Made by a program: the position numbers and the translations under genes. Positions 10,480 through 21,246 of a DNA stretch of 64,000 nt are shown one piece after another. Positions within the stretch are counted from its first letter, which is position 1; each line of letters opens with the position of its first letter. Source of the stretch: Monocercomonoides exilis (taxonomy: Eukaryota > Preaxostyla > Oxymonadida > Polymastigidae); NCBI GenBank assembly GCA_001643675.2, contig LSRY02000022.1, positions 186,001 to 250,000 of the forward strand, written 5' to 3'. A model generated the notes under the pieces. The model had not been told where the DNA came from, searched no databases, and worked only from the letters and a program-made list of their open reading frames with translations.

Positions 10480-11487
10480 TTTTCTTTTTCCAGATTTTGA
10501 TTTATTGATTAATTTATTAAATTGTTATTGATTCCAGTCCATTTTGGTAATTCCAATGGTGCTTTTTCATTCTTCTTTGCGTTTGAAAGGTCAATTAAAA
10601 AAAAAAAGCTGTTTTTGCGAACGGCGTTGACTCATTATTCTGTCTTATGTATATCCTTCGTGTTGAGTAATATTTTATCCTCATCTCGTTGTTTTATTAA
10701 TTGAAAAATGAATAAAATATATGGAGAATTCGAAATTAGTTAATTATTTATTTTTATTTTTTGATCAAATTTTTATTCTTCAAAATTCAGGATTGAATAA
10801 ATAATAACAACTATTTGAGCGAGTTATTGTTCAAACATTTTTTGTTAACTTATACATCAAAAATAATTCAAAATCGAATAAGTTTCAAACATAGTCGTAA
10901 GTTCGATATTTTTCAAATTCTCAAAAAATTGACAAAAATCAATAAAAGTCAAAAAACATTATTTTTTGCAGAAATATTAACAAAACTTGTTATTTTAATA
11001 ATTTTTCATCGCTTTTTCAATATTTTCTTATGTTTCATTTTGAACAATTATGTTACTCAAATCAAAGAAGAATAATAAAAAAATTTAGACTTATCTCAAT
11101 TGAAAGCACACTTTTTCACAGAAATTTAACCGAAGTAAAATTTTGTTTTTATACCAATTTAGAAAAGTAAGATGAATACAGTGTTGGTTCTTTTATTTTA
11201 ATTCAATAGCAGAATACTCATTTCTTATTTAATGAAACAAATGTCAAAAGTTTTGTTGCGGGTGAATTTTTGAGTTTCTTATGATTTGAAATCTTCAAAA
11301 TTTGCAGGAAAAACAAAACAAACATTGCCGATAATATTCGCAAAAACAAAATTACAATATTTTTTTTCAATTGAATTAACTTTTGGAAATATATGTTTTT
11401 TATTATTAAAATTTCGATTTCGATTGAAAGTTTTTTGATTTCGTTTAAAATTTTTTCGAATTCGTTTGCAACTTTTTCGACTTTGAA
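10480..11487. other. AT-rich intergenic region, no gene seen
   Basis: Two Lys/Asn/Ile-rich frames occur (10815-11075 plus and 11218-11490 minus). Their composition simply mirrors the AT bias. Nothing else was recognised. Confidence 0.5.
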
Positions 11488-11502
11488 CAATTTTTGGTAG
11501 AT

Positions 11503-11519
11503 GTCACCTTTGGTGGACC
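11503..11519 (+). repeat. Left terminal inverted repeat of the Merlin-type element
   Basis: GTCACCTTTGGTGGACC, exactly complementary to 16420-16436. Confidence 0.8.
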
Positions 11520-11566
11520 TACTATTTTTTGCATATTTTTAATGATAGTTAAAAAAAGCAATTAAT

Positions 11567-14500
11567 ATATGGGTGATTTTTTTTGATTTCATTAAAAAAG
11601 ATCAAAAATTGAAAAGAAAAAATCTATTGTGGTATTTATTGATCAAAAAGTTTTAATGATTTATTTCAAGTTTTTTAGCTTTTATTGCTGTCATATATAT
11701 TTGTAAAATTCATAAGAACAAAAAACATACCTTTTTTATGTTTTAAGTGAAAAAGAAAATTTTGATCATATTTATAAAAATAAACCAAAAATAAATACTG
11801 AAACTTCTAAAAGGAAAATAGTCATATCATAATTGGAAAAACAAAACTTATAAAGAAAATTTATATTTATTGAACAATGTTGATGGATTTTAATGTACAA
11901 AATATAATTTCTTCAAATAACATGCATTGAATTTTGTTTTCATTGAGGTAAAACTTCATCACCAATTTCCTGCTACAGCTGAGCAGTTCAACGACTTATT
12001 AAAACAACGAAAGGAATGGAGGCGATACAATAATAGATGATCACAATAGAGTCAATCTCACTTTTCTCTCCTTTTTATTTTTATGAACAAATTTCTAACT
12101 TTCTTCTCCATCTGCTGCCCATCTTTCTTGCTTTTCTGCTCCACTTCATTAATATCCCCCATTTGAAAATGTTGCCTGTTGTTTTCTTTTATATATATTG
12201 TTTTCCTAATAAAAGTTTCATAACACTTCTTAATCACTTCTTTAACGAAAAAAGAACTTGTTAATTTTTTTCAGCGAATTTGCTTCGTTCATTTTCTTTA
12301 TTTTCTTCTCTTCTCAGCCATCTCCCTTTTCCTCGACCACACCTTCATCGCCGGTCTCACTTTCAGCAACCTCAGCATATTCCACCTCACCTCTCTCACA
12401 AACCCCTTCTCTTTCAACTCCTTTAACAGTTACAACAGTTCCATGAGCAGCATTATTTTGGTACACAGAAACCAGAAAACTTCCGAAGGCGATTTGTTTT
12501 CCTTGACACAAAGATCAGCAGGTTCCATATGATTGAAGAGGTGAATGAAGGAAGAGGAAGAGGAAGAAGAAGAAGAAGAAGAATTGAGGAGAAGAATGAG
12601 AAGTGGAGGTGCGTGTGTTTGAGCTGGTGTTTGAATTCTTTCTGGAGATGAAAGGGGAAGAAGAGGAGGAGGAGGAAGAAGAGGAAGGAGAGGAAGAAGA
12701 AGAAGAAGAGGAAGAAAAAAGAAGGAAGAAGGAGTTGCAAATGTTGAGGAGGCTGTGATTCATTGAGTGTGCTCTTGAACGAGAAAATTTTCTGTTATTC
12801 ATCTTCAATAACATCTCCTTTTGTTTCTTTCAGTTGCGACATGCACCAGCTTTATGTCAAAAGTGTCATTTTGCAATGTGCAAAACTCGTCTTTCTCATT
12901 TGTCTTCATCTTCGCTTCGGTTCTTCACGTGATTCCCTTTCCTCTGCTCTTCGCTCAACTTGCTTTTGTATATCTCTTTTTTTGCCTCTTCCATTTGAAC
13001 TCGCACTCCTCTCTCTTCGCTTCTAAGCGGTGCTGCAAAATGAGAGGATGAGTGCGATATTGCTGGCAGATCCTTCCCTCTTCCACCGCCATTTCTCATG
13101 CGATGCCCATTCAGTCCATTCAGCGCAGCTTGCGCACAGAAGCTGTATGAAGTGCTGAAGCAGAGTGGAACGTTCCGCTGCAGAAGGTATAGACAATAAC
13201 AACGTTGCATTTGAGAAAAAGCAAACTGAACGAAATAATTTTTGGCGAGCTTTATCAAGCTTCCAATTGAACAACGAACACACATTTGAATGTCGACGGC
13301 CTGATCCAATGAAAAATGAGGAAGATGATTGATTAAATGAAGGAAATTAAGAAGAATATGAGTTAGAAGAAGGTGAAGAAGGTGAAGGTGGAGAAGAAGG
13401 TGCATAAGAATGTTTAAAAATGATGTGACAGAGAAATGTGCTATCAGTCGATTGGCATTCTTGAGATAGATGATGAGAAGGCTTCATGTGATGTTGATTG
13501 GCTTAAACGTTTCGCTTGCTGTATAAATTTCAGATTTGTTCGAAAAAACTCGATCACAATATTTGTCACTAACAGATTGTGGTAATCAATATTGCTGTAT
13601 TTTTCCAACGTCAATTCGCTTTCTTTCTGTGATTTCCCCTCCTTTCTCTTCAAAAATAGAAAATGATAATATCCCTCAATTTCCTTCTTCTTCCATTTTT
13701 CCATCTTCCATTCAACCCCAAAAATCATCAGAAAATATCAATCACTTCCTTTTCTTCATCTTTCGCAGTCTCTTCCATAAAATCTTTTCTCCTCTCATAA
13801 AAAAATACCCCTCTTCTGATCAAACATTTCTCAATTTCCTTCTTCTTTCCTGCTTTTGCCCTCTTTTCTTTCTCTTCAAAATCCATTTCTCCAATTTGTC
13901 TCAAATATCTTCCTCACCATCCTCAGCCACTTCTCTATATTTTTGCTATATTATCTTCTCCAAATCTCCATTTGCTCTTCTCAATCCCTCTGTCTCAAAA
14001 TTTCCTCCATTCCAAACCCACTTTCGAAACATCAACATTCCAAAAAACCACTCAACTCCCACACTCTCCCACAAATAATATTCTTCCATCTCTTCTCTGC
14101 CCCATATCCCTCATGTGCATGGTGTTGATGAGATAAACCTCAAATACTGTTTTGGATGGTTGAGAATATTATTAAAGGAGATGATCATGCCAAAAACAGA
14201 AAAAACACATCTGCACATCTACCACAATGTGTACAACCTGAGAAGACCCTCCAGTGAGATACACGATGTATTTTGTGGAGATGCATTCCATGCTGTATTT
14301 GACCATTCTGAGACTGAAATGGAGAGATTGAATTTTTGGAATGATGATGGCTGTGGAAATGAGGCTGTTTGGCAAAAAACAGTCGAAGGGCAGTTTGGTA
14401 TTATTTTATTTTTCTATATTTGAATATTTGCCTTTTGATGATTTTTGTATTGTTTTCAGGGCAGGAGGTGGAAAAGAATGAAAATGAATGAGAGCGGAAT

Positions 14501-15134
14501 ATCTCGTTGTGCAGGGTGAGTATGGAGTTCGGACCACGAATTTATAAGGAAAGTGCCCAGGATGAAGGGATTTGGAAGTGAATTAGAGATGATATTTTTG
14601 GAATAAGAAGTTTTTTGATGATGAGTGTGGAAATGAGTAAAATACATATATTTTACATTATTCAGAATAGAAAGATAACGAAACAGTTGAAAGAGAAGCG
14701 AACGTGGGTGAATCAACTATGAAAATTATTTATTGTCAAAAATTGATTGATTTTTTCTATTATTTGTTGATTTCGACCAATCAATTCTTTTTTCATTTTC
14801 AATAACATTTTTCTGCAAATTCTTAAAAAGAAATTTATTGAATACTTTATCAAAATTGTTGCATTCATATTTTATTTGCGGTTAATTAATAGTTTAATTC
14901 TGTTTATTAGAGTTTTGTAACTTTTTGGATATGTTTAATGAATTTTCTTCAAATTTTGAATCAAAAACAATTAGAAACAGATCAAAATTAATTTATAAAT
15001 AACAACAACTATATACAAAGCAATATATTTGTATGATCATCACTTTCATTTTCCTTTTTTAACCAACCCTTAACGAAATTAATTTTTGATCAAACGTCGG
15101 AATTATTTATGATATCAAAAAAATCACCCATATT
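11567..15134. mobile_element. Nested inverted-repeat element of about 3.6 kb without recognised transposase
   Basis: The left end reads TATGGGTGATTTTTTTTGAT. The right end near 15.11-15.13 kb is its complement, with one base indel and one mismatch over roughly 25-30 bases. AATTAATA-like bases flank both sides symmetrically. The same terminal motif, ATATGGGT.ATT, ends two shorter MITE-like elements at 54.8 and 59.6 kb, so this may be a long non-autonomous member carrying unrelated sequence. Target duplication is unclear (TA flanks the left end but not exactly the right). Confidence 0.5.
12037..14510. other. Cargo region of the nested element: low-complexity frames and one possible spliced fragment
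   Basis: Both strands contain Ser-, Glu- or Phe-rich frames around GAA/GGA tracts (12.5-12.7 kb), none convincing. The best candidate is plus-strand 14115-14400, encoding 'EIHDVFCGDAFHAVFDHSET' and continuing across a GT..AG gap (about 14397-14459) to a stop near 14.49 kb. A plus-strand piece near 12.82-12.93 kb (SFMSKVSFCNVQNSSFSF) looks like one beta-helix rung. These could be captured or decayed host fragments. I do not recognise a full gene. Confidence 0.3.
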
Positions 15135-15222
15135 ATTAATTCTTGTTAAATGTGTGCGGAAAGTTGTTATAATCAAAAAAATGAAAGTAAATTTTTTTTT
15201 AAAAAAAATATAAATAAATTAA

Positions 15223-16254
15223 TTATTCTGTATATTCTGAAGCTGATGCACCATCACCAGCTCCAAATTCATCAGAACTCGAAAAAGAGTAGTTTTCAGA
15301 GTTGTTCTCAATAATGTCATCAATATCTGGCAAATTTGGTTCCTCGTTATTTTCCTCATTATCATTGTCTTCATCAATTTCTTCATGTTTTTTGTAAACT
15401 CACTCTACAAATTCAGAAAAAGTCAAATTGAAGCAGTTTTTGACAATGAATGAAGAAATAAAGTCTTGAACAAATGCATCATTCATTCCAGAAACAGGAA
15501 GAAACTCTCTGAAATGATGCCACATCCCTTCAACAGTGTTAGTGCATGCTCCAGTTGCAGGATCCACATAGTGTCGATCGTGTACAACAATTTTGTGCAT
15601 GTAGCCTTCTTTTGCCAATGTTGCATATGCTCTCCATGAATCACTCATTACAGTAGTTCCAGGCAATATATGCTGTTTTATTATTTGTAACAAAGAGTTT
15701 CTTGAACGATCTTTGAAGATCCATGGCATTTTTTCCCCAACTTGCTGACCCTCTCTTCTTTCTATTGCTCCAAAAATCCATTGCTGCCTCTTGTATCTTC
15801 CTCTTCGATATTTTCTTCGACGTAACAAGCATTCATCTATTTCTACTGTCTTGCCTTCACCTCCAAGTTGAATAAGCTTGTTAATAAGGTATTGTGTGCA
15901 AGCATATCTGTATGCACTGTACCAAAAACCGACTGAGTGCCTGTGAATATTGTGTAGAAGACTTCCATGTTTGATGGTCATTCCAATCCAAAAAAAGAGA
16001 ATAATCATCAGCACTTTTCCAATTTTGATGTGCATTTTGTGAAACTGACTTCCATGAAATAATGAACGTTTTACACTGCATTTTTGGCATCTCCAATACT
16101 TTTTCCCTGAATTCTCTCTGATTAAATTCATTGGAGTTCTGTGTCTCCTGCATCTAGGGACTTTTCCTTTCAGTAGGGTTCCAAACATATATTGCCAAGC
16201 TTTATATTCGTTTAGAAATGTCATAAATAGCTCATGAACTTCTTTTCGATTCAT
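15223..16254 (-). pseudogene. Merlin/IS1595-family transposase with in-frame TGA before an acidic tail
   Basis: The ATG at 16254 opens 284 codons to a TGA at 15400-15402. The same frame then continues for 59 more codons, strongly acidic (KKHEEIDEDNDNEENNEE), to TAA at 15223. The N-terminal part has a Cys pair set (CRRH, CQKC) typical of the zinc ribbon in ISXO2-like transposases. The catalytic core shows VEIDECLL (first Asp), VMSDSWRAY (second Asp) and NTVEGMWHHFRE (the Asn/Glu position). This family cuts and pastes Merlin and IS1016 elements. The TGA probably replaced a TGG Trp codon (EFVE-stop-VYKK), so the copy is either truncated with a working core or inactive. Splicing over the stop would need an improbably short intron. 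Confidence 0.75.
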
Positions 16255-16419
16255 TTGAAGTTTCGATCATACAGAAGCAATAATGATCACATCCCATATA
16301 TTCAAAAAAAATTTCCATTATTTTTTTTTTTAAACACATTTCCGTACTTTAATTCACCTCAAATATCACATATTAACACTTTTTATTAATTAACAATGCA
16401 ATTCATCAAAAAAAAAATC

Positions 16420-16436
16420 GGTCCACCAAAGGTGAC
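16420..16436 (-). repeat. Right terminal inverted repeat of the Merlin-type element
   Basis: GGTCCACCAAAGGTGAC, exact complement of 11503-11519; it lies 166 bases upstream of the transposase ATG. Confidence 0.8.
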
Positions 16437-16454
16437 TTTTGCCCAATTTTTGGT

Positions 16455-17218
16455 GTATCTTTTATGCTTCAAGAAATTGATGAATTATCATCATTCCTTG
16501 GAAGGAAGAAAGAAAAAATAGAATAGATAACAAAGAAAAGTCACTTAAGGAATGCTATTTTTTATTGATGATATTTCAATTAGAAGAAGAACGGAGAGTT
16601 AAAAAATAAAGATAAATCATCAATGAAAAATCACTCAGACGCCATTATTTATTCAAGAAAATAGAAGAAATTATAATAACTTTCTAAATTAAGAGTGAAG
16701 ATCAAAAACAAGTGATTGAAAAAATTCGTTTGGAGGTGTTGTGATAAAAAAATATTCAAATTTTGAACATATTGATCAAAATTTGAATTTTCAAAAAAAA
16801 AAAAAAAAAAAACTCACAAAAAATTGATCTTTTGAAGTGGAATAAAAGTTCAGTAATTCTGAAATGCAATGAAGTTTCTAAACCAAAAATTTTTTGATAA
16901 AATGAAAAAGGTCTTTCAAAAATTAATAATTTCCAATCAAAATGGCTGTATAAATATCAAAACAGTTTCATTTTTAACAAAAGATAGAAAGCAAAGAAAT
17001 AATAAAAAACTATTCAACAAAACTGATAAACTTATAACTTTTCCAATGAAAAATAAATCATCGGCCTGACAAAAACAACAAAAACATCAAAAAATGTTTG
17101 AAATGAACCCTTCACTTCTTAAAGACTAATATAACTTTGACATACACATAAAAAACTTGAATTCTTTTTCAGTTATTCTTTTTTTTTTCTCTCTCCTTCT
17201 CTCCTTCTCTCCTTCTCT
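16455..17218. other. AT-rich intergenic region, no gene seen
   Basis: Contains an A run of about 19 bases near 16.79-16.81 kb and a CTCTCCTT patch at 17.19-17.22 kb just beyond the stop codon of the PH-domain gene. No coding sequence was recognised. Confidence 0.5.
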
Positions 17219-19113
17219 TCAAGCAAATGGCAAGCAGTTCGTTTCCAGCCAGTCTTCTTCTGTGGTCTTCGTAAATGGCGGAAGAGGAGGCAAATCTGGT
17301 CGCGAGGGGATTTTTGGCATTTTCCCCCCGACAGCGTGGATGATTGTGCTGTGCGAATTAGAATAGAGAATCTCACTCATCACCTGAAATGAATACACAA
17401 ATAAACAAACATAAGATAATGAGCAAATAAAATCAAATTAAACAAAATAAAAAATTAAATAAAAAAACATGTTTTTTCTCTAATTTCAATTTCCTCATTC
17501 AAAAAACAAAGCACAATTGAAAAAAACACAATCACACCAAATCTGCGTTGAATATCTCCATCATTGAGTTCGGAACCATTTCTCTTATTTGTCCCTTGGC
17601 TGTGTCCAGAACAGCCATCGCTGCTCTCATGAATGGCAGGTCGAGGATGCCATGCATCAGATTGAGGATGAGCTTCTGGGTGAGCACACGCGCATCGAAC
17701 TTGAAGCGCTGAATGAAAAAAAGAGAAGAGAAGAGAAGAGAAGAGAAGAGAAGAGAAGAGAAGAGAAGAGAAGAGAAGAGAAGAGAAGAGAAATGAATTA
17801 AATGATATGTATAAAAATAAATATAGATTCAAGATAAAAAGTCAAATTGAACAATTATGCATTGACGATGTATTCAAAAATGTACATTTCAAAAATAATA
17901 CAGAAAATAAGTGATAAAATATAAAATCAAACAAAATTATAAAAGATATGCTAATTATAACAAATAGCAATAATAACAATAACAATAACATCATCACAAT
18001 TTATTATCACACATCATAGACCGAGTCCAGCACCCTCCCCAGCGTCCTCGGCAGCCTGTCCGCGTCTCCCCTCGTCGGGTCCTCCTCCAGCGCCATCCCC
18101 AGCTCCACCTGCAGCGTCGTAAACCCCCTCACCACAAATATCGTCATCACATGTCTCAGTGTGAACGTGATTTCTTTCGTGCTCAGATGCGAAATCATCC
18201 CTTTTCGCAGCGTCTCGATGCGCAGCCCGACTTCTGCACATGCCTGCAGAAGAGGAGAGAGGGAGGAGGAGTCGATGGCTGTCTGGATGAGCGGCTCAAT
18301 CAGGTCAGCAGGGTCGCGGAGGCGGCCTGAAGGGAGGAAGGGAGGAGAAGAGAGGGAAATGGAAGAAAAAGAGAATGAAGAAGATAAAGAAAATAAGAAG
18401 AAAAAGAGGATGACGATAAAGATGATTAACAAGCGGATGAAGATAATGAATTGAATGAGGATGAAGAATAAAAAAGAAAAGAAAAGAAGAAAGAATGATG
18501 TAAGATAAAGAAATTGAGAAAGAAATTGAAAGAGATGAGAAACAAAAATATCAATGTTAAGTAATAAGGAGCAGAATTTCTAAATTTATACAAAAATTCA
18601 TCAAAATAACATATTTAAATTCTTTTCTTCAAAATTTAAACAAATGCTTTCCATCTTTCTTTCTTTCTTTCTTTCTCTCTCTCTCTTTCTCTCTCAAATT
18701 CATTCATTCATTCATTAATTTTCCCATTCATCCAACAATCCATCCACCCATCAATCAATCAATCATACGATCCCTCTTCTTCTTCTCCAGCTCTTCCTCA
18801 AGCAGCTCGCAGTGCTTCTTCAGCAGTCTGTCCGCCTCCACAAAGCACATCCGCACAGGCGGCTCAATCAGCCCAAAGACCATCTCGACATTCGGCAGAA
18901 GATGCGAAGTCACAAATCTCTTGATCAAATCAATATTTGCCTGCCCAACTTGATCCTTCACTGCTTTGTGGAGCGCCGCAATTTCAGCGAAATTGGCGAT
19001 GATTTGCGACTCGGCCTCTCTTTTCTTGTCTTTGATGCGGGCGAGCAGGTCGGCAGTGGACGTGCGGATCTCTTCACGCACTGGGGGGAATGGATGGAGA
19101 ATGGATGAATTAG

Positions 19114-19168
<55 letters not shown>

Positions 19169-19171
19169 GAT

Positions 19172-19207
<36 letters not shown>

Positions 19208-20857
19208 GTAATAAATGAATGAAAGAAAGAAAAGGGGAATAAGAAGAAGAAGAAAGAAAGAAAAGAAAAGAAAAGGAATTAAAAAATAGAGAGAAAGAGA
19301 TAAAAAGAAATATAAAAGAAAAAAAGAAAAAAGAAAGAGAAAAAAAGAAAAAAGAGAGAGAAAGAAAGAGAATGAGAAAGAAAGAAAGAATAAAGAAAAA
19401 AACAAAAAAAAAAGAGAGAGAGAGAGAGAAAGAAAGAAAGAGAAAGAGAAAGAGAAAGAGAAAGAGAAAGAGAAAGAGAAAGAGAAAGAGAAAGAGAAAG
19501 AGAAAGAGAAAGAAACAAAGAGAGTTAGAGAGCAAGAAATCAAGTGCGCAACGAGTGTACGTGAATGTTGAATGTGTTGGTAAAAAAGCAAGAAAAAAAG
19601 AAAAAGAAAAAAAGAAAAAAATAAATTCAAAAATATCAATATTAATATGGATATGAACACAAATCCACACACAATACGTATGGAACGCCACTCTAATCGC
19701 CTGGTACTGTGCGGCCTGCTCCGGAAACGACCCGCTGAGGCGCTTGTATTTGTCGTAGAACAAGTCTGGCTCGATCTGCTCAGTGGCGAACTGGAAGATC
19801 GACAGCTGCATATCGTCCAGCCAGATGGGCATCTTCGCCCGGCTGCTGGCGGCTTCCAGCGCATGCGCCATGGCCCGGTAGAAGCTCATCCCACAGGCGA
19901 AATCGGATTTGTATGCTAATAAGAAGAACGGTTATAGAAATAATAATAATAATAATAATCATAATTATAATGATAAAAATTGTTGTTTGGAAAAAAAGAT
20001 GATAATTTGAGAAAAACGAAAAAAATTATTTTTATATAAAGAATAAGTTAGATAGTAGAAGTTCAATAAAATAAATCATGTTGTTGTTTCCATTAAATGA
20101 AGTATTTCTTCCAGTAAAAAAAAAAATGTAAACTCAATCAAAAGCAAACAAGTAACTCGAATAAGTGCATTTCTCAAGCATTTCACCCATTCAATTTTTT
20201 CCGTAACCGAAAGGGGTGCAAAATGCCATAGTCGATCTTTGTGATGATATAGTTCAATTGTATTTGCGGGATATCTTGTAGGTTGGGGAATTGAAGTTTT
20301 ATCCTTCCATTCAATCTGAATTAAATTATGATGTAAATATACTATTAATTATTTTAATAAATTTATCATACCATTTCAGCTATTTTTTTATTTCGTTGTG
20401 TTTGGGCTGCTATTGGATCTGTTCTCAAATAAATTCTGTGAATGAAAAAGAATGATTTATGATTAAAAAAATTCAGACCCTCAACAATCTCATAACCTTC
20501 AAGAGAGAAACTTCCTTTTGATTCTCCTCTGTCTTTCGCTGATAAATCTGTGTAATAAAACATCTCTCTTTCGGGAGTTAAAACCATCCATCTTCGTTTC
20601 CATGTTTTAATAGCGCCTCCTTCTTTATCTACCCATCCACAAAAAGACCTAATTGGAACTGATAGCTTTCCAGAAACCATGAGAGGAGCTTCCTCTTTCT
20701 TTCGCTTTCTTAGAAGAACATTACGCCACAAAACATAATATTGAACTGACTCACTCATTTTTCGACCTAACGGTTGTAATATCCTTTTTAATTCCTTATT
20801 AATTGTCGTACATTCTTCAGGTGTTAATGAATATTGTTTTGCACCGCCAGGCCCCAT
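17219..20857 (-). CDS. PH-domain protein, seven exons, possibly Niban-like
   Basis: Proposed exons: 20857-20372, 20315-20150, 19915-19673, 19080-18769, 18326-18022, 17708-17538 and 17383-17219. All introns are GT..AG, phases agree, and the sum is 1,848 bases, giving 615 residues. Residues about 60-215 form a pleckstrin-homology domain: SGKL, GWVDKEGGAIKTWKRRWMVL, then DRLWHFAPLSVTEKIEWVKC across the first intron, ending in the usual C-terminal helix with its Trp. The rest is helical (MSFYRAMAHALE; NVEMVFGLIEPPV; RFKFDARVLTQKLILNLMHG). PH domain followed by such a helical bundle recalls the Niban/FAM129 family, which is cytoplasmic and membrane-associated; this is a weak resemblance. The third donor and the fifth donor have near alternatives. 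The gene is divergent from the receptor gene, with 389 bp between start codons. Confidence 0.65.
17720..17791. repeat. GAGAA pentanucleotide microsatellite
   Basis: About 14 copies in the intron between the fifth and sixth exons of the PH-domain gene. On the sense (minus) strand this is a pyrimidine tract just before the TTCAG acceptor. Confidence 0.9.
19114..19168. repeat. GATA tetranucleotide microsatellite
   Basis: About 13 GATA copies close to the acceptor of the 592-base intron of the PH-domain gene, followed by GA-rich sequence. Confidence 0.9.
19439..19513. repeat. GAGAAA hexanucleotide microsatellite
   Basis: About 12 copies in the same intron. The whole intron (19081-19672) is almost pure purine on the plus strand, which creates long but false Phe/Ser/Leu frames on the minus strand. 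Confidence 0.9.
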
Positions 20858-21246
20858 GAAATGAAAAAAAACAATATTTTATACAAATTATATGAATCAA
20901 TAAAAAAATTAATTAATATTATAGTTTATCATTTTTCGATAATTGAGATATATTAGAAATTATGAACTTGTTATTTTTTGATCTAAAAATGAAAGATATT
21001 TTAAATTGTTACAATTTTTAGCTAATTAGATAAAAAAATTTAATTGAAAATTGATTCATAAATTGAACATAAAAACAAATGAATTTGGATCATATATTTT
21101 GTTAATTAATAATTCTTATTTATTTGTCATTTTTATCAAATATGGAATTTAAATTTCATATCATCAAATTTTCTTTAATTTTTGATCATTTGCATAATAT
21201 ATATTTCATTTTTGATTATGTTTGGAAGTCATATATCTTGAGGAAT
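20858..21246. promoter_or_regulatory. Divergent intergenic region between PH-domain and receptor genes
   Basis: 389 bp of very AT-rich sequence separate two outward-facing start codons, so promoters for both genes should lie here. The receptor frame is open upstream to 21124, but without better start context. No specific element was identified. Confidence 0.4.

Larger units (their letters stand above)
11503..16436 (-). mobile_element. Merlin/IS1595-type DNA transposon, split by a nested element
   Basis: Perfect 17-base inverted repeats GTCACCTTTGGTGGACC (11503-11519) and its complement (16420-16436) bound the region. The transposase lies beside the right repeat. A second inverted-repeat element occupies 11567-15134. 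Removing it leaves about 1.37 kb, a normal size for a single-gene Merlin element. An 11-base direct repeat CAATTTTTGGT lies just outside each end (11488-11498 and 16444-16454), close to but not abutting the inverted repeats. It may be the target duplication, in which case the true ends lie a few bases further out than the perfect repeats. Confidence 0.7.

Noticed and set aside
10815-11490. Two Lys/Ile/Asn-rich ORFs as genes
   Set aside because: Composition follows local AT bias; no domain, conserved partner or splice structure.
19114-19513. CRISPR-like array
   Set aside because: The repeats are contiguous tetra- and hexanucleotide microsatellites without spacers, in a eukaryotic intron.
18755-19889. 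Two minus-strand ORFs of 369 and 259 codons rich in Phe/Ser/Leu
   Set aside because: They read through a purine/pyrimidine microsatellite intron. Only their ends (for example EEIRTSTADLLARIKDKK and MSFYRAMAHALEAAS) are true exons of the PH-domain gene.
20446-20488. Extra 43-base intron in the first exon of the PH-domain gene (GTCTGA...TTCACAG)
   Set aside because: Removing it shifts the frame and gives an immediate TGA, whereas leaving it keeps the PH domain open.
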